Of a stretch of DNA of 64,000 nucleotides, positions 8,407-17,130 are shown in pieces. This DNA comes from Devosia nanyangense (GTDB lineage: Bacteria > Pseudomonadota > Alphaproteobacteria > Rhizobiales > Devosiaceae), in NCBI GenBank assembly GCA_016213505.1, contig JACRAF010000005.1:43063-107062 (forward strand), read 5' to 3'. Position 1 is the first letter of the stretch. The number at the start of each line of letters is the position of its first letter. A program made the position numbers and the translations under genes. The notes under the pieces are model-generated. The model did no database searches and had not been told where the DNA came from. It saw only the letters and a program-made list of their open reading frames with translations.

Positions 8407-9738
8407 ATGGCCTTCGTTAAACGAGACTCGCCGCTCACCCTCGCGTGCATCCTCATCACCATTCTGCTCGACATGGTGGGCTACGGCATCATCGTCCCGG
8501 TGCTGCCCGAACTGATCCGCGAGCTCACCGGCGGCGGCGTTTCGCAGGCCGCGGTCATCGGCGGCTGGCTGGTCTTCGTCTACTCGGTGATGCAGTTCAT
8601 CTTCTCCCCGGTCCTCGGCAATCTGTCGGATCGCTTCGGCCGCCGCCCGGTGCTGCTCGGCTCGCTGCTGGGGCTGACCTTCGACTATGCGATGATGGGG
8701 TTCGCACCCGTCGTCTGGTACCTGTTCATCGGCCGGTTCGTGTCGGGCGTCGCCGGGGCCGCGGTCGCCACCGCCACCGCCTACATGGCCGACATCACCG
8801 CCCCCGCCAAACGGACGCAGCGTTTCGGGCTGATCGGTGCGGCCTTCGGGCTCGGCTTCATCATCGGCCCGGTGATCGGCGGCGAACTGGGCGCGTTCGG
8901 CCCGAAGGTGCCGTTCTACGCCGCGGCCACCCTCGCCTTCGCCAATTTCCTGTTCGGCGTGTTCGTCCTGCCGGAGTCGCTGCACAAGACCCACCGCCGC
9001 CCGTTCAGCATCCGCCGCGCCAATCCGTTCGGGGCGCTGATCTCGCTGCGAAAGTACCCGGTGGTGTTGTGGCTGATGCTGGCGCTGTTCATGTTCACCA
9101 TGGCGGCGCAGGCGTTCCCCTCGGTCTACAACTACTTCACCATCGAGGTGTTCCGCTTCTCCTCGACGCAGATCGGCCGCACGCTGGGGCTGTTCGGCAT
9201 CGTCTTCGCGCTGTTCCAGGCGTTCGGCGTCGGACCGCTGGTCAAGCGCTTCACTGAGACGCCGGTGGTGGCGGTCGGCATGCTGGCCGCCGTCGTCGCC
9301 TTCGCCGGCATCGCCTTCATCGACGGCCAGATGCAGAACTGGCTCTACCTCTACATCGTCATCGGCGCCGCGAGCGGCCTCGCCGCCCCGGCGATCAACG
9401 GCGTGCTGAGCCGGCAGGTGCCCGACAACGCGCAGGGCGAACTGCAGGGCGCGGTCAACGCCGCCAACTCCCTCGCCACCATCATCGGGCCGCTGGCCGC
9501 GACGCAGATCTTCGCCTACTTCACCCATGGCGACGGCTCGCCCGGCTACTTCCCCGGCGCGCCGTTCCTCGCGGCATCGATCCTGATCCTCGGCGCCGTG
9601 GCGCTGTTCAGCTACATCGCGCTGCGCTTCGATCTCGGCCACAAGCCGAGCGTTGCGGCGCACCCGATCGTGCCGGAGATGGCCCCGCCGGGACAGATCC
9701 TGGTGCCCAAGCCGGGCAAGGAAGAGGCCGCGGAGTGA
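8407..9738 (+). CDS. TetA-like major facilitator efflux transporter
   Basis: 443 residues, twelve predicted membrane segments. The DHA1 motif near helix 1-2 (LDMVGYGIIVPVLPELI) and the loop motif GNLSDRFGRRPVLL are those of TetA-class drug/proton antiporters. Closely resembles annotated tetracycline-resistance MFS proteins of Hyphomicrobiales, which are usually chromosomal with unproven drug range. No TetR gene lies adjacent. Confidence 0.87.
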   Translation: MAFVKRDSPLTLACILITILLDMVGYGIIVPVLPELIRELTGGGVSQAAVIGGWLVFVYSVMQFIFSPVLGNLSDRFGRRPVLLGSLLGLTFDYAMMGFAPVVWYLFIGRFVSGVAGAAVATATAYMADITAPAKRTQRFGLIGAAFGLGFIIGPVIGGELGAFGPKVPFYAAATLAFANFLFGVFVLPESLHKTHRRPFSIRRANPFGALISLRKYPVVLWLMLALFMFTMAAQAFPSVYNYFTIEVFRFSSTQIGRTLGLFGIVFALFQAFGVGPLVKRFTETPVVAVGMLAAVVAFAGIAFIDGQMQNWLYLYIVIGAASGLAAPAINGVLSRQVPDNAQGELQGAVNAANSLATIIGPLAATQIFAYFTHGDGSPGYFPGAPFLAASILILGAVALFSYIALRFDLGHKPSVAAHPIVPEMAPPGQILVPKPGKEEAAE

Positions 9739-9745
9739 CGCGCGG

Positions 9746-10006
9746 TTAGTGCAGCATCCTGCGCATCTCGCGCAGGTCGGCCGGCTTGATCAGCCGGGCA
9801 TGCGCCACCGTCACCGAGTGGATCGGCCCCTCGATCGTCTCCTCCCAGAACGCCAGGAATTTGCCGAGAACGGGAAACTCCGGGAAGAGGTCGAACCGCT
9901 GCCAGACGAACTCCTGCAGCAAGTCCAGATGATCGGGGATGCGGTAGACGATCTGCGCGGTCGTGAGGCCGTAGCCGGCATTGGCCTCGGGAGACGGTAT
10001 CTGCAT
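9746..10006 (-). CDS. usg: Usg family protein
   Basis: 86 residues matching the Usg family: YGLTTAQIVYRIPDH, LLQEFVWQRFDL, FPVLGKFLAFWEE and the C-terminal HSVTVAHARLI. Usg is best known as a small gene near tryptophan biosynthesis genes in alphaproteobacteria; its role is unknown. No trp gene is present here. A good ribosome site (AGGAGG) precedes the ATG. Confidence 0.85.
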   Translation of the reverse strand: MQIPSPEANAGYGLTTAQIVYRIPDHLDLLQEFVWQRFDLFPEFPVLGKFLAFWEETIEGPIHSVTVAHARLIKPADLREMRRMLH

Positions 10007-10100
10007 TGGAAGCCTCCTGGTCGCGTCCCACGTCGCAGGACTTCAGCGCGACAAGCAAGCTTCCGCCGAGAGAATTAACACATGATTTCAGTATCTTAGC

Positions 10101-10120
10101 AGCACACTCTCCGGAGTGCT
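10101..10120. terminator. Hairpin downstream of the 10133-10507 gene
   Basis: AGCAC-CTC / GAG-TGCT stem with a one-base bulge, placed just beyond the stop of the minus-strand gene. Weak T-tract; moderate candidate. Confidence 0.35.
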
Positions 10121-10132
10121 AGCGGCGCCGGA

Positions 10133-10507
10133 TTAGGCTTCCTGCGGCATCGGACTCAGATGCTCGTGCACGATCCGCCAGCCATCGGCGCTTCGCCGGA
10201 CGATGGTCGTGCCACGGCCCCGGCCGGAGATGGACTTGGCGCCTGCCATCGCCGTCCAGTTGAAGCGGTAGGTGCAGGCAGCGACGTCGGTGTCGCGGGC
10301 AAGCCAGTGCCGGTCATCGAGCCAGTAAGTCTCGTCGGCGAGTTCGGCCCAGGTGCGCTCGAACGCGGCTCGGATGGCCGCGAGACCGACATATGAGCCT
10401 TCACTGAACCAGAAGCTCGCGTCCGCGGCGATCAGGGGCACGAGCAAGTCGAAGTCATGCCGGTTGATCAGCTCCTCATAAGTCCTGAGGAGGTCCTCCG
10501 GCTCCAC
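10133..10507 (-). CDS. SnoaL/NTF2-like protein
   Basis: 124 residues with the cone-shaped NTF2-like pattern: an N-terminal helix pair (EDLLRTYEELINRHDFDLL), then alternating strands ending in WRIVHEHLSPMP. Related proteins are annotated as SnoaL-like or DUF4440. GTG start with GGGGAAG upstream, 2 nt after the gnd stop, so it is the second gene of a gnd operon. Ligand or substrate unknown. Confidence 0.78.
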   Translation of the reverse strand: MEPEDLLRTYEELINRHDFDLLVPLIAADASFWFSEGSYVGLAAIRAAFERTWAELADETYWLDDRHWLARDTDVAACTYRFNWTAMAGAKSISGRGRGTTIVRRSADGWRIVHEHLSPMPQEA

Positions 10508-10509
10508 CG

Positions 10510-11928
10510 CTACTTCCCCAGCGTCGACGGCCAGGTGCCGTGCTGCTCGCCCTCGCGGTCGGTCAGGATGAAGCCATGGGCGCCGAAGAAGTCGCGCTGG
10601 CCCTGGGTGAGGTTGGCGGTGCCGAGCGCCTGCCGGTAGCTGTCGAAATAGGCCAGCGAGGCGCTAAGGCAGATCAGCGGGAACTCGCCGAGCGCGGCGG
10701 CCGACACGACCTTGCGCAGCGATTTGTGGGCGTCCTGCATGATGGCGATGAAGTCGGGCACCATCAGCAGGTTCTTGGCCTCGCCCTTGGCGTAGGCCGC
10801 CGCCATCTGGTCGAGGAAGCGCGACCGGATGATGCAGCCGGCGCGCCAGATTTTGGCGATGGTGGCGAGCGGCAGGTTCCAGCCGTTCTCCTCGCTGGCT
10901 TTGGCCAGCACGGCGAAGCCTTGCGCGTATGAGACGATCTTGCCCGCCAGCAACGCCTCTTCGAGATCGGCGAGCGGCACGTCGGCCTTGCCCGCATTGC
11001 GCGCGCCGTACACGGCCTCTGCTGCAACGCGCTCGTCCTTGCGCGACGAAATCGAGCGGGCCGCCACCGCCCCCTCGATGGCCGTCGCCGGCACGCCGAG
11101 CTGTTGCGCGGCGATGGCGGACCAGACGCCGGTGCCCTTCTGGCCGGCCTTGTCGAGGATCAGATCGACCAGCGGCCTGCCGGTTTTCGGCTCCGTCGCC
11201 TCGAGCACATAGCCGGTGATCTCGATGAGGTAGGAATTGAGCGGCCCTTTGTTCCAGTCCTTGAACACCGCGGACGACGCCTCAGGGCTCATCCCGAGCC
11301 CGTCGCGCATCACGCCATAGACCTCGGCGATCATCTGCATGTCGCCGTATTCGATGCCGTTGTGGATGGTCTTGACGAAGTGGCCGGCGCCGCCCTCGCC
11401 CAGATAGGCGCAGCACGGCTCGCCGTTGAATTTCGCCGAGATCGCCTCGAGGATCGGCTGGGCGTTCTTCCATTGGGCCTCGGCGCCACCGACCATGATC
11501 GAGGGGCCATGACGGGCCCCCTCCTCGCCGCCCGACACACCGATGCCGAGATAGCCGATGCCGTCCCTGGCGAGGTCGGCGAAGCGGCGATTGGTGTCGG
11601 TGTAGAGCGAGTTGCCGCATTCGAGGATGGCGTCGCCCTTTTCGAGCATCGGCCTCAGCTGCGCGATCATGTCGTCGACCGGCTGGCCGGCCTTGACCAT
11701 GATGATGATCGAGCGCGGGCGCTTCACCGAGGCGATGAAGGCCTTGATGTCGGCCTCGGGGATGACCTTCTTGTCGAGTCCCTGCGCCGTTGCCACCGCC
11801 ATGAAGTCGTCGATCTTTGACGCCGTGCGGTTGTGGACCGCGATGGTGTAGCCTTTTTCGGCGATGTTGAGCGCGAGGTTGGAACCCATGACGGCAAGTC
11901 CGATCAGGCCGATATCGGCAGACGACAT
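10510..11928 (-). CDS. gnd: 6-phosphogluconate dehydrogenase (decarboxylating)
   Basis: 472 residues, the normal length of the long homodimeric form. N-terminal NADP-binding GLAVMGSNLALNIAEKG, the signature GVSGGEEGARHGPSIMVGG, the catalytic lysine/asparagine block HFVKTIHNGIEYGDMQ and the C-terminal QRDFFGAHGF. Converts 6-phosphogluconate to ribulose 5-phosphate, the step after gluconokinase, whose gene lies 1.1 kb away on the opposite strand. AAGGAG precedes the ATG. Confidence 0.96.
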   Translation of the reverse strand: MSSADIGLIGLAVMGSNLALNIAEKGYTIAVHNRTASKIDDFMAVATAQGLDKKVIPEADIKAFIASVKRPRSIIIMVKAGQPVDDMIAQLRPMLEKGDAILECGNSLYTDTNRRFADLARDGIGYLGIGVSGGEEGARHGPSIMVGGAEAQWKNAQPILEAISAKFNGEPCCAYLGEGGAGHFVKTIHNGIEYGDMQMIAEVYGVMRDGLGMSPEASSAVFKDWNKGPLNSYLIEITGYVLEATEPKTGRPLVDLILDKAGQKGTGVWSAIAAQQLGVPATAIEGAVAARSISSRKDERVAAEAVYGARNAGKADVPLADLEEALLAGKIVSYAQGFAVLAKASEENGWNLPLATIAKIWRAGCIIRSRFLDQMAAAYAKGEAKNLLMVPDFIAIMQDAHKSLRKVVSAAALGEFPLICLSASLAYFDSYRQALGTANLTQGQRDFFGAHGFILTDREGEQHGTWPSTLGK

Positions 11929-12026
11929 AAGATTCTCCTTGGCGGCTCATTGCCTTTTCTTGGGGCGCTTTCTGGCACGCGAACCCTGCTTTTGCCAGCC
12001 GAAAAGAGGTGCGTAGCTCAGCCGGG

Positions 12027-12040
12027 TGACAGCGCTTGCA
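12027..12040. promoter_or_regulatory. LacI-type operator, gluconate block (copy 1)
   Basis: TGACAGCGCTTGCA fits the LacI-family pattern TGNNANCGNTNNCA and differs by one base from the site at 12913-12926. It lies 60 nt before the gluconate dehydrogenase start and about 100 nt from the divergent gnd start. The regulator gene is not in the window. Confidence 0.6.
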
Positions 12041-12099
12041 GCCGGGCTGACCGGGGCCTTCCGATGGGGTAGTGTCGCGCCCGTTTTCAGGAGCTTTCG

Positions 12100-12870
12100 A
12101 TGGACAGTCTCTCGCTCTTCAGCCTCGCCGGTAAGCGGGCGCTGGTCACCGGCTCGAGCCGCGGCATCGGCTTTGCCATCGCCGGCGCATTGGCGGGCGC
12201 CGGTGCCGACGTGATCCTCAACGCCCGCGAGACCACGGCGCTCGGGGCCTCCGCGGCGAGCCTCGCGGAATCGGGTGCGCGGGTCCGGGCGGTGGCGTTC
12301 GACGTCACCAGTTCGGAGAGCATCGCCGACGCGGTCGAGTTCATCGAGGCCGACATCGGGCCCATCGATATCCTGGTCAACAATGCCGGCATGCAGCATC
12401 GCGCCCCACTCGAGGATTTCCCCGAGGACAAGTTCGAGCGGCTGATGGCGACCAACGTGACGTCGGTGTTCCTCGTCGGGCAGGCGGTGGCACGCCGGAT
12501 GATCCCGCGCGGCGCCGGCAAGATCATCAACATCTGCTCGCTGATGAGCACGTTTTCGCGGGCCTCGATCGCCCCCTATGCGGCGAGCAAGGCGGCGGTC
12601 GCCAACCTGACGCGCGGCATGGCGACCGACTGGGCCCGGCACGGCCTCAACGTCAACGGTATCGCGCCGGGCTACTTCAAGACCGAGCTCAACGCCGCGC
12701 TGGTCGCCGACCCGGAATTCTCCGGCTGGGTCGCCAAGCGCACGCCGATGGGGCGCTGGGGCGAAGTCACTGAGCTGGGCGGCGCCGCGATCTTTCTCGC
12801 CTCCGATGCCGCCAGCTTCGTCAACGGCCACATCCTCTACGTCGACGGCGCGTTCACGGCGACCGTGTAG
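12100..12870 (+). CDS. Gluconate 5-dehydrogenase-type SDR oxidoreductase
   Basis: 256 residues, classical short-chain dehydrogenase: TGSSRGIGFAIAGAL cofactor motif, NNAG, catalytic Ser (ICSLMSTF), YxxxK (YAASKAAV) and the C-terminal GGAAIFLASDAASFVNGH. The N terminus LFSLAGKRALVTGSSRGIG is typical of gluconate 5-dehydrogenases (IdnO/Gno), which interconvert gluconate and 5-ketogluconate. The gluconokinase and gnd neighbours support this. AGGAG precedes the ATG. Other sugar-acid specificity is possible. Confidence 0.87.
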   Translation: MDSLSLFSLAGKRALVTGSSRGIGFAIAGALAGAGADVILNARETTALGASAASLAESGARVRAVAFDVTSSESIADAVEFIEADIGPIDILVNNAGMQHRAPLEDFPEDKFERLMATNVTSVFLVGQAVARRMIPRGAGKIINICSLMSTFSRASIAPYAASKAAVANLTRGMATDWARHGLNVNGIAPGYFKTELNAALVADPEFSGWVAKRTPMGRWGEVTELGGAAIFLASDAASFVNGHILYVDGAFTATV

Positions 12871-12911
12871 CGATCCTTGCTTCCCAAGTCCGGCGGCCTC
12901 CGTTAGGGTCG

Positions 12912-12927
12912 ATGACAGCGCTTTCAT
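12912..12927. promoter_or_regulatory. LacI-type operator, gluconate block (copy 2)
   Basis: ATGACAGCGCTTTCAT, a 16-bp palindrome with one mismatched pair, sits about 95 nt before the gluconokinase start. It shares 13 of 14 core bases with the site at 12027-12040. Confidence 0.6.
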
Positions 12928-13020
12928 CCGGCTCGCGGGGAGCGGCGGAAATGGCTTTCCTGCCCAGGGCCAAATCGCTAAGAACCCCCACCCATAAATC
13001 CCACCCACTTCCGGTCCTCC

Positions 13021-13560
13021 TTGAGCTTCGTTCCCTCCCGCATCATCGTCGTCATGGGCGTCTCCTCGAGCGGCAAGTCCGTCACCGGGCAGGCCATCGC
13101 GCGGCGGCTGCATGCCCCATTCCTCGACGGCGACGCGTTCCACCCGCCCGCTAATAAGGACAAGATGCGCGCCGGCATCCCGCTCACCGACGACGATCGC
13201 TGGCCGTGGCTCACCGCGCTCGCCACGGGGCTCGCCGCGGCAGCTGAGAGCAAGGGCGTTGCGGTCGGGGCCTGCTCGGCCCTCAAGCGCGCCTATCGCG
13301 ACCGCATGGTGCTGGAGGCCAGGGAGCCGATCCTCTTCGTCTTCCTCGACGGCACCGCCGAACTCATCGGCAGCCGCATCGCCGGCCGCCAGCACGAGTA
13401 TATGCCCGCCAGCCTGCTCGCGAGCCAGTTCGCGACGCTCGAACGTCCCGCTGCCGACGAGAACGTCCTCACCGTCCCGGTCACGCTCTCGGTCGAAGCC
13501 ATCGCCGAGCGGGTGGTGAAGGCGGTGCCGCACCTCAAGAGCTTCAAGCGCAAGCAGTAG
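13021..13560 (+). CDS. gntK: Gluconokinase
   Basis: 179 residues of the GntK/thermosensitive type. P-loop GVSSSGKS, the DGDAFHPPANKDKMRAGIPL block that binds gluconate, DDDRWPWL and the late RQHEYMPASLLASQFATLE motif. Phosphorylates gluconate to 6-phosphogluconate, feeding Gnd or the Entner-Doudoroff route. The start is uncertain: a TTG at 13021 gives the expected length, whereas the first ATG would remove the first strand. Confidence 0.93.
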   Translation: MSFVPSRIIVVMGVSSSGKSVTGQAIARRLHAPFLDGDAFHPPANKDKMRAGIPLTDDDRWPWLTALATGLAAAAESKGVAVGACSALKRAYRDRMVLEAREPILFVFLDGTAELIGSRIAGRQHEYMPASLLASQFATLERPAADENVLTVPVTLSVEAIAERVVKAVPHLKSFKRKQ

Positions 13561-13646
13561 GCAACGTCCCGGGATTTGACGGGGATCAAGCCAGAGCCCG
13601 ATTCGTCCGGCATGGTGCGGCACCGATCCGGTCGAGGGGCGCTGTA

Positions 13647-14222
13647 ATGGCCGTCGAAACTCCAGTCCACCCGCACAGCGCAGGCTTCTGGCCCATCGTC
13701 CTCAAGACGGCGATCGTCCACACCGCGACCTATTTCGTCATGGGTCTGCTCGCGCTCTACCTGTTCGACTACGCCACCGTGTTCACCCAGGGACCCGAGG
13801 CGGCCTATATGCGCCCGACCACCGACCCCTGGGTGGCGGCGGGGCCGCTGTTCCAGCCGATCCGCGGCGTGCTGTTCGGAATTGTGTTCTACCTGCTACG
13901 CGAGGTGCTGTTCGCAAAGCCTCGCGGCTGGCTGATCGCCTGGGCCATGCTGGCCATTGTCGGCATCATCAATCCGTTCGCCGCGGCGCAGGGCTCGATC
14001 GAGGGCCTCGTCTACCTCAGCACGCCGTTGTCGTCGCAGTTCGGGCTCGGGCTGATCGAGGTCTACGGCCAGTCGCTGCTGCTGGCGCTGGGCACGTTCT
14101 ACTGGGTGCGCCAGCCCGCAAACCGCTGGCTGACCTGGGGGTTTTCGATCGTCGCGACACTGGCGGTCGCCGCCTCGCTGGCCGGGATTTTCCTCGCGCC
14201 GCTGGCGAAAACCGTCGCCTGA
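13647..14222 (+). CDS. Hypothetical membrane protein, four to five helices
   Basis: 191 residues with hydrophobic segments near residues 17-45, 70-90, 95-118, 133-152 and 162-185. GAGGGG lies 7 nt before the ATG. Ends immediately against the convergent ogt gene (stop codons abut). No family recognised. Confidence 0.75.
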   Translation: MAVETPVHPHSAGFWPIVLKTAIVHTATYFVMGLLALYLFDYATVFTQGPEAAYMRPTTDPWVAAGPLFQPIRGVLFGIVFYLLREVLFAKPRGWLIAWAMLAIVGIINPFAAAQGSIEGLVYLSTPLSSQFGLGLIEVYGQSLLLALGTFYWVRQPANRWLTWGFSIVATLAVAASLAGIFLAPLAKTVA

Positions 14223-14753
14223 TCAGAACCCGAAGGCGTATTGCCCGGTCGGGCTTGCGGCGTGTTCGAGCGCCAGCATCCGCATCTTGGCGGTAACGCC
14301 GCCCGGCGAGGAGAAGCCGCCAGTCTTGCCGTCGGCGCCGAGCACGCGGTGGCAGGGGATGATCAGCGGGATCGGGTTCTGGCCCATCGCCTGCCCCACC
14401 GCCCGCGACATCGCCACGTCGCCCAGCGTGCGGGCGATGGCGCCGTAGGTCGTGGTCTCGCCGTACCCCACTTTGAGCAGCTCGGCATAGGCCTGCCGGT
14501 TGAACTCGGGCGCGCCGCTGAGGTCGAGCGGCACATCGGTGAAGTCGATCTTTTCGCCCTCGGCATAGCGCCGGATCCGTTCGGGCAAGCTCGCCAGCGC
14601 TCCGTCCGGGAACCCCGGCTCGGCCGGATCGCGCGAAATCCACACCTCGGTGCGGGCGCGATCGCGGCCCGGTAGGGCGACGCGCGCGATGCCGAGATCG
14701 GTCCAGGCGATGCCGAACGTTCCGAGCGCGGTATCGATCAATGCATAGCGCAT
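14223..14753 (-). CDS. ogt: Methylated-DNA-[protein]-cysteine S-methyltransferase
   Basis: 176 residues. The suicide-acceptor active site PCHRVLGADGKTGGFS is intact, as is the preceding DNA-binding region GYGETTTYGAIARTLG with the AVGQAMGQNPIPLIIP helix. Repairs O6-methylguanine in DNA by transferring the alkyl group to its own cysteine. Length and lack of an AraC-like domain match Ogt rather than Ada. Confidence 0.93.
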   Translation of the reverse strand: MRYALIDTALGTFGIAWTDLGIARVALPGRDRARTEVWISRDPAEPGFPDGALASLPERIRRYAEGEKIDFTDVPLDLSGAPEFNRQAYAELLKVGYGETTTYGAIARTLGDVAMSRAVGQAMGQNPIPLIIPCHRVLGADGKTGGFSSPGGVTAKMRMLALEHAASPTGQYAFGF

Positions 14754-14813
14754 GGCTTAAGACTGTAGCGCCGCTCACGGCACGCCCCAACCCGAATCTC
14801 TGAGGAGTCCCCG

Positions 14814-15341
14814 ATGGCACGCATCGTCGGATACATCGCATCGAGCCTCGACGGCTTCATCGCCGACCCCAACGAGTCGCTTGACTGGCTGACCGAGCCG
14901 ACCAATGTCGACCTCGGCGAGCATCACTATGATCTGTTCATCAAACGCATCCGCACGGTGGTGATGGGTCGTGCGACCTATGACTGGATCCTGCGATCGG
15001 GAGCGGCGTGGCCCTACGGCGAACAGCGCTGCATCGTCGTGACGTCACGCCCGCTGGCGGACCCGCCTGCCGCCATCGAAACCAGATCCGACGTCGATGC
15101 GCTGATTGCGGAGTTGCGCGGCCTCGACGACGGCGACGTCTGGATGGCGGGTGGCGGCAGGCTGCAGATGGCGTTCCTCGAGCGCGGCGCGCTCGACGAG
15201 GTCGAGGTCTACATCGCCTCGGCGATCATCGGCGGCGGCTCCCCGCTGTTCCCGCCGACCGGCTTCAAGGGCAAGCCGCGGCTGATTTCGGCCAAGGCGT
15301 TCGGCGAAGGCATGGCCCGCCTTCACTACCGCTTCGACTGA
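14814..15341 (+). CDS. Dihydrofolate reductase-like (RibD C-terminal) protein
   Basis: 175 residues with the DHFR-fold pattern of the RibD_C family: IASSLDGFIADPNESLDWL at the N terminus, VVMGRATYDWI and WMAGGGRLQMAFLERG. These stand-alone proteins probably use NAD(P)H, but substrates are unknown; this is not the housekeeping FolA. GAGGAG precedes the ATG. Confidence 0.88.
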   Translation: MARIVGYIASSLDGFIADPNESLDWLTEPTNVDLGEHHYDLFIKRIRTVVMGRATYDWILRSGAAWPYGEQRCIVVTSRPLADPPAAIETRSDVDALIAELRGLDDGDVWMAGGGRLQMAFLERGALDEVEVYIASAIIGGGSPLFPPTGFKGKPRLISAKAFGEGMARLHYRFD

Positions 15342-15344
15342 ACC

Positions 15345-16343
15345 TCAAACCACCGGCCCGCCCGGCGCGGTGAACGGCGCCTTGGGCGCGGCGGAGCCGG
15401 CGGCCCAGTTGGCGGCGCGGCCCCGCAGATCGCGGAATTTCCGGCTGACCTGCCCGATCCGCTCGTCCCACACCGGGTCGGGTGTCTGGCCTTCGATGAC
15501 GCGGAAATACACCTCCATCATCGCGGCGATGGCGAACGGCTCGAGCAGCGCCGCCTTCACCGCCCAGGCGAAGATCAGCGCGAAGACGATGCCGGCGGCG
15601 CCCCAGCCATTGGGGATGAACCAGACCAGCGCCGCTGCCGGCGCCAGCATGACGAGAAACACCACGAAGGCGAGGCCGTACATGATGACGGTCAGCCAGG
15701 CGGCGTTCTTCAGCATCACCTTGTAGTTCTGCGCATAGAGCACCAGCGCCGTCTCTGCCGATTGCCACGGGTTGGTCGCCCTTGTGTGGATGGCGTAGCC
15801 GAGGATGACCTCGTCCATCAGCCCGACCGAGACGCGGAGGAACGCGCGGATCACGCCGACGACATTCTGCAGCCCCGGGATCGGCAGCAGCGACGCCACC
15901 CCCTGGATCAGCCCGACGATGGCACCGAGCACGCCCTTGATCAAGAGGTCGACGCCGAACAGCACACTGGCCTCGGCGAAGCGCTCGCGCACGATGCCGG
16001 TGGCGTAGGCGAGCTGGCCCTGCCCCTGCGGCACGCCGCGCCCGTCGATCAGTTCGACCAGCACCGCAATGTGCCCGGCCTTGACGATGTAGAGGACGTA
16101 CTCGCGCAGGAAATAGAGCGCCCCGGCGGTCAGCGCGAAGCCGATGACGCCGCCCCACAGCATGCTGCCGGCCCGGAAATCGGGCCCACCGAACGCTCCG
16201 ATGCCCCAGCCGACGCCGACCCCGACGCCGGTCACCAGCACATAGGCCACGGCGATCCCGGCATAGACGACGATGCGGAAGACGATGAAGGGAAGCGTCT
16301 GGCCCATGAGGCCGAGCGTGCGGCCGATGGAGAAATCCCACAT
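15345..16343 (-). CDS. Polytopic membrane protein, unknown function
   Basis: 332 residues with at least five hydrophobic stretches: two near residues 20-50 (the second rich in glycine/valine), one near 67-87 and two near 220-260. A 40-residue polar tail follows. A long amphipathic middle region (SLLPIPGLQNVVGVIRAFLRVSVGLMDEVILGYA) suggests re-entrant helices. No enzymatic motif was found; the conserved look is that of an uncharacterised bacterial membrane family. Confidence 0.75.
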   Translation of the reverse strand: MWDFSIGRTLGLMGQTLPFIVFRIVVYAGIAVAYVLVTGVGVGVGWGIGAFGGPDFRAGSMLWGGVIGFALTAGALYFLREYVLYIVKAGHIAVLVELIDGRGVPQGQGQLAYATGIVRERFAEASVLFGVDLLIKGVLGAIVGLIQGVASLLPIPGLQNVVGVIRAFLRVSVGLMDEVILGYAIHTRATNPWQSAETALVLYAQNYKVMLKNAAWLTVIMYGLAFVVFLVMLAPAAALVWFIPNGWGAAGIVFALIFAWAVKAALLEPFAIAAMMEVYFRVIEGQTPDPVWDERIGQVSRKFRDLRGRAANWAAGSAAPKAPFTAPGGPVV

Positions 16344-16420
16344 GGCGTACCTCGTAGCGCGCCCCGCGCACGGCAGACACTAAGCGACTCGCGGCCTCGC
16401 CGCAAATCGGGTCGCCGCAG

Positions 16421-16771
16421 CTACATGAAGATGACGGCAGCCAGCGCGATCAGCGCCGGGATGGTCTGGATCATCAGGATGCGGGTGTTCACTGTCGCCG
16501 CGCCGTAAGCTCCTGCCACCGCGACACAGAGCAGGAAGAATACCTTGACCGGATCGCCCGCGTCGCCGAGCCAGATGCCCCAGATTAGTCCGGCCGCCAG
16601 AAAGCCGTTATAGAGCCCCTGATTGGCGGCCAGCACCTTGCTCGCCCTGGAGAATTCCGGCGTCGTCCCGAACGCCTTGCGCCCGCGCTCGGTGTCCCAC
16701 AGCACCATCTCGAGCACGACGATGTAGAGGTGGATGAGGGCAACGATGCCGGTGAGGATGTTGGGGATCAT
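16421..16771 (-). CDS. DUF1304 family membrane protein
   Basis: 116 residues from MIPNILTGIVALIHLYIVVLEM. The family pattern is clear: four helices, LWDTERGRKAFG after helix 1 and LAANQGLYNGFLAAGLIWG in helix 2. Function unknown. The open frame continues upstream to 16933, but that part is not family-like and overlaps the opposite-strand gene at 16827. Confidence 0.87.
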   Translation of the reverse strand: MIPNILTGIVALIHLYIVVLEMVLWDTERGRKAFGTTPEFSRASKVLAANQGLYNGFLAAGLIWGIWLGDAGDPVKVFFLLCVAVAGAYGAATVNTRILMIQTIPALIALAAVIFM

Positions 16772-16826
16772 TGATTGAAGTCCGCGTGAAATTTCGCTAC
16801 CGCGACCTTGGACCGGAAGCTCCCAA

Positions 16827-17036
16827 ATGACCATCCGCAAGATGCCTGCAAAGCAACCGAAGACCTCCGCCCGGCCGCCTCGTGGCGCTCCGGCGCAGGC
16901 CGAAGAGTTCATTCTGGTTTTCGAGGGACGCAAAATGGTGGTGCGTCGAGCCGGCCCCGACGACGCCTTCGACCCGTTCGCGACGTTTAGCGAGTGGGAT
17001 AGCGAAGCGGACCGGCGAGGCTACGCCGATCTGTAG
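16827..17036 (+). CDS. Small hypothetical protein with antitoxin-like C terminus
   Basis: 69 residues. The C-terminal half (VVRRAGPDDAFDPFATFSEWDSEADRRGYADL) resembles the acidic tails of AbrB-type or similar small antitoxins in Hyphomicrobiales, but no toxin gene is next to it. GGAAG lies about 7 nt before the ATG and a strong terminator follows the stop. The assignment as antitoxin-like is inference. Confidence 0.6.
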   Translation: MTIRKMPAKQPKTSARPPRGAPAQAEEFILVFEGRKMVVRRAGPDDAFDPFATFSEWDSEADRRGYADL

Positions 17037-17044
17037 CGCTGACG

Positions 17045-17072
17045 AAGAGGCCGCCCCATGGGGCGGCCTCTT
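17045..17072. terminator. Perfect 28-bp palindromic terminator
   Basis: A perfect palindrome with 14-bp arms, 8 nt after the stop of the 16827-17036 gene. It can serve both strands; the minus-strand csbD gene ends 59 nt further on. Confidence 0.75.
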
Positions 17073-17130
17073 GTCGAGCACCGGGTGTCGTTCTCTAGCG
17101 TGAGTCCCGGTGCCGTACCGAGGCGAAGCC

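Noticed and set aside
7099..9738. Monooxygenase plus TetA-like pump as a TetX/TetA resistance pair
   Set aside because: The monooxygenase looks like salicylate hydroxylase-type enzymes, there is no TetR gene or mobile element, and codon use is native.
12011..12040. Stretch resembling a tRNA D-arm and part of the anticodon arm
   Set aside because: No acceptor or T-arm follows, and the similarity is better explained by the LacI-type operator at 12027-12040.
16827..17036. Toxin-antitoxin module
   Set aside because: No toxin-like gene is adjacent; only the small protein's tail is antitoxin-like.
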